This document shows positions 58,801-64,000 of a stretch of DNA of 64,000 nucleotides, one piece after another. Position 1 is the stretch's first letter. Every line of letters begins with the position of its first letter. This DNA comes from Rallus limicola (taxonomy: Eukaryota; Chordata; Aves; Gruiformes; Rallidae), in contig JAKCOZ010000005.1 in NCBI GenBank assembly GCA_022605955.1, positions 868,001 through 932,000 on the forward strand, written 5' to 3'. A program made the position numbers and the translations under genes. The notes below the pieces were generated by a model that made no database searches, was not told the origin of the DNA, and saw nothing but the letters and a program-made list of their open reading frames with translations.

Positions 58801-61800
58801 GCAGGTTGGAGCCCCAGCACAAACATGGCCAGCACAGACGTCAAGGTACCCCCCCCAGGGGATCACAAGGGATCTTCTCATGTCAGCATAAACAAGGAGG
58901 CTCTCTCTTGTCGTTAGGGACTTGATGATCTCTTGAGGTCCCTTCCAATCCCTACTGCTCTGTGATTCTGTTACTGTTTCATGAGTTATCTAAAGCTAAG
59001 GACCCCAACCTGGGGCTACCAAATGACTCTGGGTTACTGGAGTTAGGTCTACGTGCTCCCAGAGGGGAGGCAGCTGTCAGAAAAGGTCTCCCCCAAGATT
59101 CCCCCCAGGTGAATTACCTTGCCTGGGAATCGAGGGAAGCCTCAAAAGCACACTGATAGTTCTGCATGGTCTGTGGAGTGAAGGTCACTGTAGCAAACAT
59201 GTGGGAACAGCTGGGAATGCACATCCGGACAGGATCCACCTTGAATACGTTGCTCACGTAGCTGTCAAGCTTGGAGGAACCCACAGAGTGGTGTTAGGAG
59301 GAAACACCCTTCAAGGTGACACAGCCTTATTCATCGATACATCATGGGGAACAGTCCCAGACAGGCCCCTCAATCTCCAGGGGTGATTCCAGAGTGGTGC
59401 CGACCTTGCCCAGGGAGCTGCTGTAAAGCCCAGGAGGGCAAAAGCTTGTTCTGAGCACTGAGCAGCCAGCCCAGCACATGTGGGAGGTGGGACTGTGTGG
59501 GAAACCCTCCAAAGGATCTAGAACTGGCCCTTAAAGAGAAGGAAAAGACCAGGGAGCCTGAGCAAGTGATGTGCTGAAGCCTGGCACATCAGCCCAGCGG
59601 AAGAGCCCTCCCCAGCCCCGAGTGTGACCCTAAGAGATACTGAAAAGGGTTCAAGTCTCCCACCAAAGAGCCGGAGGGGCGAATCAAAACCTCGCCTGAG
59701 ACAGGCTGAACTCAACCCAACTGTCAACCTGTGTCTCTGCCATGTAGTGTCACCTGCCCAGAGCCAGGCCAGTCTGGGCAAGAAGCTGGAATGGGTCTGG
59801 AGAACAAGGGAGGCCACCACACAGAAGAGAAGCAGCCCCTGAGGCTCCTTGTTCTTACCTTTCCAGGGATGGGTTGGATGGAGAAGGCCACATCACAGGG
59901 AAATTTGCCCACGTTGCGGATCTTGAAGCGAGCTGTGGCCTGGTGCCCAACCAGGACTTTGGTGAAGATAAATTTGTTCTCATCTCTGATGAACACACCC
60001 TTGTCTTCCACTGTCTGGAGGACGTGGCAGAGGTTGATGCTGCTGCAGATCCGGTGCTCCTCAAAGACGGACTCTATGTCATCAACCACAGATGCTACGA
60101 GAAGATCAAAGGGAGGGTGAGGACGGAGAAGCCTTCCCGCTGCAGTTATCTGGACCCTGCTGGCCGCTCAGAAGCTGCCTGGGTCACCGCAAAACCCAGC
60201 TGGCTTGGGTGTGAGGATGGACCTTGGTCACCCCCAGTCTTAAAGGACATGACTTTCACTTCATCCTTCCACACATCCCTCCCAGCCTCTGCCCAGTGGC
60301 TAACTGGAGAACCGGAACCTCTGAGGGCTTTAAGGTGGGACTTTAGGGTCAGGGTGTGTGTCCCAGGAGTAAGTCTGGGTGTTGACGGCCAGGGAAGCTG
60401 TGGGTGGGGCGTACCTGGGAGGCAGGACTCGGCAAACAGGGTGTAGGGGATGCCGGAGGGATGGTCCTTGGGGTCTCTGTTGTTGATATTGATGGACAGG
60501 CTCTCCTTGCACGTCCCCAGCAGCTTGGCGTAGCAATCCACTGTGATCACCTGCTGGCCCCCAGGAGGGACAGAGCCAAAGCCAGGGTACACCGTGAACA
60601 TGCCCACAGTGAGGTGAGTCTGCAGAGAGAGTCCAGGCAGAGGCTGATGTCCAACAGCTGTACCTCGAGATCCCCCAGCAAGGACCATGCTGCTGCTGCT
60701 CGGCCTCCCGCAGGCTCTGACCCCCAATCCCAGGGCAGGGACAACACCACAGCCTGCAGGGAGCCCCAGGCCAACATGAACATGCCGGGAAGAGGGGGAG
60801 GCTTGTCTCAAGCGGCACAAAGAAAGGAGCTCGGGTGTAAAGGGCGAAGGTGGGAGCTGGGATCCTTCAGCCTCAAAAGGAGCAGCGAGCAAGGTCATCT
60901 CTAATTACAGAGGGAGAATTCAAACAGGCATGTTGGGCCTCTGGGGTTTTCCCAGATGTATTCTGGCTTGTGGCTACCAAACACCGGACCGGCTCCTCTC
61001 TCGCAACCCCACAGCTCCAGCTCTGAGCCAGAACAGCCTCAGCGGGACCAAGCAGCTCCTGCCTCTGCTCTGGCTGGGAGATGATGGAGCCTCGAGCTGC
61101 CAGGCACACACAAGACCATGTCCCCTCCCTCCGTGAAGAGACCCCAGCCCGGGCTCCAGCAGCACGTGTCAGAGAGCAGAGCCACCCACCTGCATGAGGG
61201 GGTTGGTGCCCTTCCGCAGCAGGAGCCTGTTCAGCTGGGATGAGGTAGATGTTTTCCTCACGTTTACGTTCTCGGGAGGGCGGGCAGATTTTGGGACTTG
61301 TGCACTGAGAGGAGAAAGCAGAAAGCAGCCATCATGCTGAGCTCCCCTTGCCTTTCTCCAAGGCCAAAGCCAGCCTCCCTCCCTAGAGAGGAAAGTCCCC
61401 CTGCTCCCAGAAAGCTGCCCGCACCACCTTCTGCTGCAGCTGACGGACAGATCAGCTTTATCTCCCTGCACACGGGGATACCGAGGCATTTTTCACATGC
61501 CGGAGATGTGGATGGACAAGAACCCAGGTGCTTCACCTTTTCCTTTGCACTGCATCCTGCTCTGGGCTGCAGATGAGGAATTTGAAGTCGACATCCCCTT
61601 TGTTCTCCAGGGTGAAGGTGCAGGTTTTCCTGGTGCCAGTCATCACGGCACCGAAGTTGAGCGAGGCGGGGTAGATGCTGTACTGGCTGAACACCGCTTT
61701 CGCCGACACCCTCACCGGGATGATGGTGATGGTCCTGCCGCCTTCAGAGATGTCGGGCTCAAACACCTGCAGCCGCAGGAGGAGTTGGTAAGCACTGGCA

Positions 61801-63889
61801 GCCAGCCTCCAGCTCCGCACCACCACCAGCCACCAGCTCACCCTCCCTGTTCAAACGCCTCCTCCAGAGGCAGGTTTTCAGCTCCGCTTAGGAAGCGTCA
61901 CAAATGGCTTCTGAAAAACCTTGCTGCACACGTAGGAGGGAAGATTCCCTGACTGACCTTCCTGCCAGAAGACACGTGTCCCACTTGCACTCCCGAGACA
62001 CGGTGTGCCAACACCACCCGGTCCAGGCCGCTCACCTTGCAGAGCAGGATGGGCTTGTCCTCAATATTCAGCTCCATCTTGGGGTGGAAGAGCAGCTGGA
62101 CTTGCACAGGGCGCTCGGAGGCAGCCAGCACGCCCTTCTGCGGCTGCACAGTGAAGTGGGCTGCCAAGTCGGCCGTGTTGGTATCTGCGGTTTCCAGGCT
62201 GAAACTGGGATGGGAAAGGGAAGGAACGGAGAACTCATCAGTTCAAGTGTCGGTGCCACCAGACAGGACTTGGCACAAGAGGGTAAGAATAAACCAGGAA
62301 GAACCCAGCTCTGCTTCGGGAGCGCCAGACCCCGAGTGCAGCCAGGAGGGCTCCAAATGCTTTCACTCCCTCCTCTGGAGAGGCTCCTAAAGAGAAATGA
62401 GTTGACCCTCAAAGGAAAAACAAAGCTGGGCAATGGAGCTGCTGAAATGGGAGGGTGTCTCCTTCTGCTGGGGCGTGAAGGGCTGCTGGGGATGGCTGGA
62501 CTCTCCATCTGAGACTGAGGAGGCCAGACGTCGTATTTACCCAAAGCACGAGATAGCCAAGTGTGGGAAGAGGTTCTAGCCCCAGGTGGGAGGAGGATGG
62601 TGCCACCAGGCACTGACAGAGGGACCCACCTGTACCCAATGTCGGCCTTCCCCTTGTTCTTCAGGGTCAGCACTCGCTTCGCCTCATCCATGACTCTGAG
62701 GGTCTCAAAAACCACGGCGCCGTTTATACCTGCGGAGCGGGGTAAGAAACTGTCAGCGACCTGACCCACACTTGAGCTCTGAGGCGGCACAAAACCCTGC
62801 TCAGCACGGTGCCCTTCCCAGCAGCTTTCTCCAGCTCCTTTCGCTGCCCTGTTCCTTCTGACAGGATCTGCAGTGTTGAGCAGCTGAGTTCAGCTTCTGT
62901 GCTTCCAAGCATGGATCAAACAGCTCGTGTGCCATGCTGAGCCTTGAGGAGTTGCCAACCTCTGTCCACATCACTGGTGTTTCAAACCAACCTTGTCCAT
63001 GGTGTTACAGGCTTCGAATCACAGAATCACAGGGTTGGAAGAGACCTTTAAGATCATCCAGTCCAACCGTTCCTGTTCTGTGCTGACACATATCCTCGAG
63101 CACCTCATCCACCTGTTCCTTAAACACACCCAGGGGTCGTGACTCCACCCCCTCCCTGAGCAACCTGTTCCAGGCCCTGACAACCCTTCAGAGAAGAACG
63201 TTTTCCTAACATCAGATCTGACCCTGCCCTGACACAGCTCAAGGCCATTCCCCCTCATCCTGTCACCCATCACTTGGTGAAGAGACCAACCCCCACCTCT
63301 CTGCACCCTCCTCTCAGGTCATTGGAGGCAGTGATAAGGTCTCCCCTCAGCCTCCTCTTCTCCAGGCTGAACACCCCCAGCTCCCTCAGACGCTCCTCAG
63401 AAGGTTTGCTCTCCAGCCCTTCCCCAGCCTGGTTGCCCTTCTCTGGACACGCTCCTGGACCTCCATGTCCTTCTTGGAGTGACGGGCCCAAACCTGAACC
63501 CAGCACTCAAGGTGCAGCTTCACCAACGCCCAGCACAGGGGCACGATCCCTGCCCCAGACCCGCTGGCCACGCTGGGTCTGACACAAGCCAGGATGACTT
63601 TGGCCTTCCTGGCCAAGGTGCCTCCAAAGCTGAAGTTTGGAGGGGAGAGTCTCGAGGCTGTCTTGGCCTCACCCCAGGCAGGACACGTGCTTTAATGACC
63701 CGTGCCACGCTTGCACACTCTCCCACCTGGTGTTCTCGGGTTGCCCATCTGCCCAGGCCAGGCACTTGGGTTTGGGGGCATCCACTGACCTTTAGAGATG
63801 TTGATGGTCAGAGCAACGTCGTGGGCCTCTGCGCAGATCTGGATATTCTCAATCTGAACAATTCCCAGGATGTTTTCTGCATCTGAGAC
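40413..63889 (-). CDS. HYDIN: HYDIN C-terminal block, 33 exons in phase to the stop
   Basis: This encodes roughly the last two-fifths of HYDIN (family length about 5,100 residues), the axonemal central-pair protein of motile cilia. Thirty-three exons from 63790-63889 to 40413-40892, each listed separately, have GT/AG sites and keep phase at all 32 junctions. They total 6345 nt: 2114 residues and a TGA. The product is a chain of immunoglobulin-like ASH/MSP-type domains of about 100 residues each, usually split over two exons. There are no signal peptide, membrane segments or internal stops. Exon order matches known HYDIN without gaps from [11 protein letters not shown] to the end. The 5' part of the gene is not on this strand to the right within the window. 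The middle block instead lies 27 kb downstream, at 4.9-13.7 kb. Confidence 0.93.
41292..41516 (-). CDS. HYDIN: HYDIN exon, [14 protein letters not shown]
   Basis: 225 nt, phase 0 to 0. Encodes [20 protein letters not shown] through [12 protein letters not shown], an ASH domain second half and start of the next. Donor GTGAGC. Confidence 0.92.
41927..42157 (-). CDS. HYDIN: HYDIN exon, [13 protein letters not shown]
   Basis: 231 nt, phase 0 to 0. Encodes [20 protein letters not shown] through [14 protein letters not shown] and FTVPAQTQ. Donor GTAGGC. Confidence 0.92.
42560..42710 (-). CDS. HYDIN: HYDIN exon, [17 protein letters not shown]
   Basis: 151 nt. Encodes [17 protein letters not shown] and [19 protein letters not shown], a well-conserved HYDIN ASH strand pair. 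Donor GTAAGC. Confidence 0.92.
42979..43142 (-). CDS. HYDIN: HYDIN exon, FFPLPDGTG
   Basis: 164 nt. Encodes [20 protein letters not shown] and [23 protein letters not shown] is a HYDIN hallmark. Donor GTGAGT. Confidence 0.93.
43698..43780 (-). mobile_element. CR1-like fragment, antisense
   Basis: A short piece resembling the reverse complement of a CR1 3' region (GGATGGGACCTCTGAAGGTC, then TCCAACCTCCTGCCC). It lies immediately beside exon 43804-44016. Confidence 0.55.
43804..44016 (-). CDS. HYDIN: HYDIN exon, [13 protein letters not shown]
   Basis: 213 nt, phase 0 to 0. Encodes [40 protein letters not shown] and [20 protein letters not shown] donor three codons inside the open frame (CAG/GTTCGT) is chosen because it joins in phase to GFIFFPLP. 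Confidence 0.9.
44017..44842. other. HYDIN intron, nothing else seen
   Basis: No repeat or exon recognised; two short plus-strand open frames have no family. Confidence 0.55.
44843..45062 (-). CDS. HYDIN: HYDIN exon, [15 protein letters not shown]
   Basis: 220 nt. Encodes [20 protein letters not shown] and [18 protein letters not shown], typical ASH/MSP-like pattern. Donor GTAACC. Confidence 0.92.
45396..45676 (-). CDS. HYDIN: HYDIN exon, [18 protein letters not shown]
   Basis: 281 nt. Encodes [40 protein letters not shown] and [13 protein letters not shown]. Donor GTAATG. Confidence 0.92.
46221..46379 (-). CDS. HYDIN: HYDIN exon, [15 protein letters not shown]
   Basis: 159 nt, phase 0 to 0. 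Encodes [20 protein letters not shown] and [20 protein letters not shown]. Donor GTAAGG. Confidence 0.92.
46557..46755 (-). CDS. HYDIN: HYDIN exon, [16 protein letters not shown]
   Basis: 199 nt. Encodes [20 protein letters not shown] and [20 protein letters not shown]; the IPFEINGL motif is a HYDIN landmark. Donor GTGAGG. Confidence 0.93.
46851..47020 (-). CDS. HYDIN: HYDIN exon, [15 protein letters not shown]
   Basis: 170 nt. Encodes [20 protein letters not shown] and [20 protein letters not shown]; FGTCFIYxAGMPP is a HYDIN landmark. Donor GTAGGG. Confidence 0.93.
47508..47729 (-). CDS. HYDIN: HYDIN exon, [15 protein letters not shown]
   Basis: 222 nt, phase 0 to 0. Encodes [29 protein letters not shown] and [17 protein letters not shown]. 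Donor GTGAGG. Confidence 0.92.
48001..48208 (-). CDS. HYDIN: HYDIN exon, [15 protein letters not shown]
   Basis: 208 nt. Encodes [39 protein letters not shown] and EVNVIDFKE. Donor GTGAGA. Confidence 0.92.
48209..49384. other. HYDIN intron with possible LINE fragment
   Basis: The largest intron of the C-terminal block at about 1.2 kb. A short plus-strand stretch at 48612-48680 encodes IMGDFNVIP, reminiscent of the endonuclease motif of CR1-type LINEs. It is too short to be sure. Confidence 0.45.
49385..49532 (-). CDS. HYDIN: HYDIN exon, [16 protein letters not shown]
   Basis: 148 nt. Encodes [20 protein letters not shown] and [14 protein letters not shown]. Donor GTAACA. Confidence 0.92.
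49891..50056 (-). CDS. HYDIN: HYDIN exon, [14 protein letters not shown]
   Basis: 166 nt. Encodes [39 protein letters not shown] and LNFPSLLIG; IPExxxxVPFLLVG is highly conserved in HYDIN. Donor GTGAGC. Confidence 0.93.
50356..50494 (-). CDS. HYDIN: HYDIN exon, [14 protein letters not shown]
   Basis: 139 nt. Encodes [20 protein letters not shown] and [17 protein letters not shown]. Donor GTAGGT. Confidence 0.92.
50495..51142. other. HYDIN intron holding a CR1 fragment
   Basis: Within it, the plus-strand interval at about 50745-50865 resembles CR1 in sense (GGTTGCCCAGAGAGGTGGTG, then GGACACATTCAAGGTCAGGA). The rest shows nothing recognised. Confidence 0.7.
50745..50865 (+). mobile_element. 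CR1 LINE fragment, sense
   Basis: The block CAGGTTGCCCAGAGAGGTGG, GGCCCCATCCCTGGACACAT and GAGCAACCTGGTCTAGTTAG is the standard CR1 3' region without the terminal repeat. Confidence 0.8.
51143..51355 (-). CDS. HYDIN: HYDIN exon, [16 protein letters not shown]
   Basis: 213 nt. Encodes [33 protein letters not shown] and [19 protein letters not shown]. Donor GTAGGT. Confidence 0.92.
51673..51916 (-). CDS. HYDIN: HYDIN exon, [20 protein letters not shown]
   Basis: 244 nt. Encodes [40 protein letters not shown] and [14 protein letters not shown], a canonical ASH core. Donor GTAGGA. Confidence 0.93.
51917..53180. other. HYDIN intron, nothing else seen
   Basis: About 1.26 kb of GC-rich intron. 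A short CCTT microsatellite lies at about 52449-52475. Plus-strand open frames up to 231 codons have no recognisable family and look compositional. Confidence 0.6.
52449..52475. repeat. (CCTT)n microsatellite
   Basis: Repeated TTCC units in the intron of HYDIN. Confidence 0.85.
53181..53302 (-). CDS. HYDIN: HYDIN exon, [16 protein letters not shown]
   Basis: 122 nt. Encodes [20 protein letters not shown] and [13 protein letters not shown]. Acceptor TTCTCAG, donor GTAAGG. Confidence 0.92.
53849..54009 (-). CDS. HYDIN: HYDIN exon, [14 protein letters not shown]
   Basis: 161 nt. Encodes [20 protein letters not shown] and [13 protein letters not shown]; VIExDPEPAHxVLE is a HYDIN landmark. Donor GTGAGT. 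Confidence 0.93.
54010..55025. other. HYDIN intron, nothing else seen
   Basis: About 1 kb without recognisable exon or repeat. Confidence 0.55.
55026..55244 (-). CDS. HYDIN: HYDIN exon, [18 protein letters not shown]
   Basis: 219 nt, phase 0 to 0. Encodes [20 protein letters not shown] and [27 protein letters not shown] is a HYDIN landmark. Donor GTAGGA. Confidence 0.93.
55612..55754 (-). CDS. HYDIN: HYDIN exon, [16 protein letters not shown]
   Basis: 143 nt. Encodes [20 protein letters not shown] and [15 protein letters not shown]. Its front part recurs in the chimeric exon at 2181-2345. Donor GTGAGC. Confidence 0.93.
56312..56572 (-). CDS. HYDIN: HYDIN exon, [16 protein letters not shown]
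   Basis: 261 nt. Encodes [40 protein letters not shown] and EEDVIE. The start uses the acceptor TGTGTAG, recovering the conserved HTASLV strand. Donor GTAAGG. Confidence 0.92.
57152..57257 (-). CDS. HYDIN: HYDIN exon, [14 protein letters not shown]
   Basis: 106 nt. Encodes [20 protein letters not shown] and ends DSHGEG. It is absent from the left-end duplicate, whose breakpoint lies 16 bases beyond its donor. Acceptor CCCTCAG. Confidence 0.9.
57460..57682 (+). mobile_element. CR1 LINE 3' end, sense
   Basis: GAGGAACTCTTTCCCTGGGA, GACAGGCTGCCCAGAGAGGC, GAGACATTCAAACTCCACCT and CTTCCAACTCC, ending near GATTCTGTGA. It lies in the interval missing from the left-end copy. Confidence 0.87.
58178..58370 (-). 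CDS. HYDIN: HYDIN exon, [20 protein letters not shown]
   Basis: 193 nt. Encodes [40 protein letters not shown] and [12 protein letters not shown]; one of the best conserved HYDIN stretches. Its tail is fused in the chimeric exon at 2181-2345. Donor GTGAGG. Confidence 0.94.
58371..59117. other. HYDIN intron with CR1 tip
   Basis: A CR1 3' terminus in sense lies at about 58912-58972 (GAGGTCCCTTCCAATCCCTA, then TGTGATTCTGTTA). The rest shows nothing recognised. Confidence 0.7.
58912..58972 (+). mobile_element. CR1 LINE 3' tip, sense
   Basis: Roughly 60 bases of the CR1 terminus, including CTTGAGGTCCCTTCCAATCC. Confidence 0.8.
59118..59269 (-). CDS. HYDIN: HYDIN exon, [18 protein letters not shown]
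   Basis: 152 nt. Encodes [20 protein letters not shown] and [20 protein letters not shown], a classic MSP/ASH strand. It lies in the interval absent from the left copy. Donor GTAATT. Confidence 0.93.
59859..60094 (-). CDS. HYDIN: HYDIN exon, [20 protein letters not shown]
   Basis: 236 nt. Encodes [40 protein letters not shown] and [17 protein letters not shown]. The full-length version of the exon truncated at 3721-3907. Acceptor CTCGTAG, donor GTAAGA. Confidence 0.93.
60415..60619 (-). CDS. HYDIN: HYDIN exon, [17 protein letters not shown]
   Basis: 205 nt. Encodes [20 protein letters not shown] and [14 protein letters not shown]. Copied at 4225-4429. Donor GTACGC. Confidence 0.93.
61190..61304 (-). 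CDS. HYDIN: HYDIN exon, linker [18 protein letters not shown]
   Basis: 115 nt. Encodes [20 protein letters not shown] and [12 protein letters not shown], a poorly conserved linker supported by phase and position. Acceptor TCTCAG, donor GTGGGT. Confidence 0.85.
61537..61766 (-). CDS. HYDIN: HYDIN exon, [20 protein letters not shown]
   Basis: 230 nt. Encodes [40 protein letters not shown] and [13 protein letters not shown]. The EPxISEGG and FGAxxxGTRKxxTFTxEN motifs match HYDIN closely. Donor GTGAAG. Confidence 0.93.
62036..62204 (-). CDS. HYDIN: HYDIN exon, [20 protein letters not shown]
   Basis: 169 nt. Encodes [20 protein letters not shown] and [18 protein letters not shown], an ASH domain. 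Donor GTGAGC. Confidence 0.92.
62630..62729 (-). CDS. HYDIN: HYDIN exon, [20 protein letters not shown]
   Basis: 100 nt. Encodes [20 protein letters not shown] and [14 protein letters not shown], the opening strand of an ASH domain. Donor GTGGGT. Confidence 0.92.
63014..63640 (-). mobile_element. CR1 LINE 3' part, antisense, about 0.6 kb
   Basis: It starts GAATCACAGAATCACAGGGT and continues through CCAGTCCAACCGTTCC, CTCCACCCCCTCCCTGAGCA, CTCTTCTCCAGGCTGAACAC and CTTCTTGGAGTGACGGGCCC. It is a subfamily different from the other copies and sits in the intron between the first two exons of the C-terminal block. Confidence 0.87.
63790..63889 (-). CDS. HYDIN: HYDIN exon, first of the C-terminal block
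   Basis: 100 nt. Encodes [20 protein letters not shown] and [13 protein letters not shown]. In HYDIN this immediately precedes the VVFETLRV strand. Acceptor GCTCAG, donor GTCAGT (weaker). Upstream exons should lie beyond the window's right end. Confidence 0.9.
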
Positions 63890-64000
63890 CTGAGCAAGAG
63901 GGAACAAACACTGCTACAAACATGCTGCTAAACTCTTGGGAAATGATATACGAATCCCAGTCTCTGCCAGCTGCTGCCACCACAGCCTGTCCTGCTTGAC

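Larger units (their letters stand above)
55640..61054. repeat. Parent interval of the 2.03-4.86 kb duplication
   Basis: This direct repeat partner of the left-end mosaic copy retains all intervening exons and introns, including 57137-59910, which the other copy lacks. The two copies lie about 53-56 kb apart on the same strand. This copy is phase-intact and is taken as the original. Confidence 0.85.

Overview
The window looks like bird nuclear DNA. It carries several CR1 LINE fragments with the avian 3' end, GC-rich introns, short exons flanked by GT/AG sites, and several old endogenous retroviruses (ERVs). Almost all recognisable coding sequence comes from one gene, HYDIN. HYDIN is a very large ASH-domain (ASPM, SPD-2, Hydin) protein of the central-pair C2b projection in motile 9+2 cilia.

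Layout, left to right. (1) 0.35-1.7 kb, plus strand: two exons resembling the HYDIN N-terminus. (2) 2.03-4.86 kb, minus strand: a mosaic, broken copy of HYDIN exons whose intact versions lie at 55.6-61.05 kb in the same orientation. (3) 4.9-13.67 kb, minus strand: the middle of HYDIN. Eleven consecutive exons (13023 down to 4905) keep phase throughout and cover the adenylate-kinase-like region, the charged coiled-coil region and the following ASH segment. They are preceded by one chimeric, frameshifted exon. (4) 14.3-40.4 kb: no host gene recognised. It holds a degenerate plus-strand gammaretrovirus-like ERV (14.8-19.45 kb), a further LTR (to 20.1 kb), a minus-strand ERV with a 5-bp target-site duplication (26.15-30.07 kb), a GC-rich island (35.1-35.95 kb), and a nest of LTR pieces, inverted repeats and CR1 (35.9-40.4 kb). 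(5) 40.41-63.89 kb, minus strand: the C-terminal part of HYDIN. It has 33 exons in unbroken phase totalling 6345 nt, or 2114 residues plus a TGA stop.

The main puzzle is order. On the minus strand the C-terminal exons come first and end in a stop codon. The middle exons lie about 27 kb further downstream, and the N-terminal exons lie beyond those on the opposite strand. Either HYDIN has been partly duplicated and scrambled in this bird, or the assembly has misplaced and inverted pieces of one large gene. The phase-perfect middle and C-terminal blocks are what a functional gene cut and reordered would give. The exon-internal fusions, and the roughly 1-2% divergence between the repeated copies (counted by eye), would fit either explanation.

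Exon limits were set by hand from splice sites and reading phase. Family assignments come from remembered HYDIN sequence and motif recognition. No alignment or database search was run.
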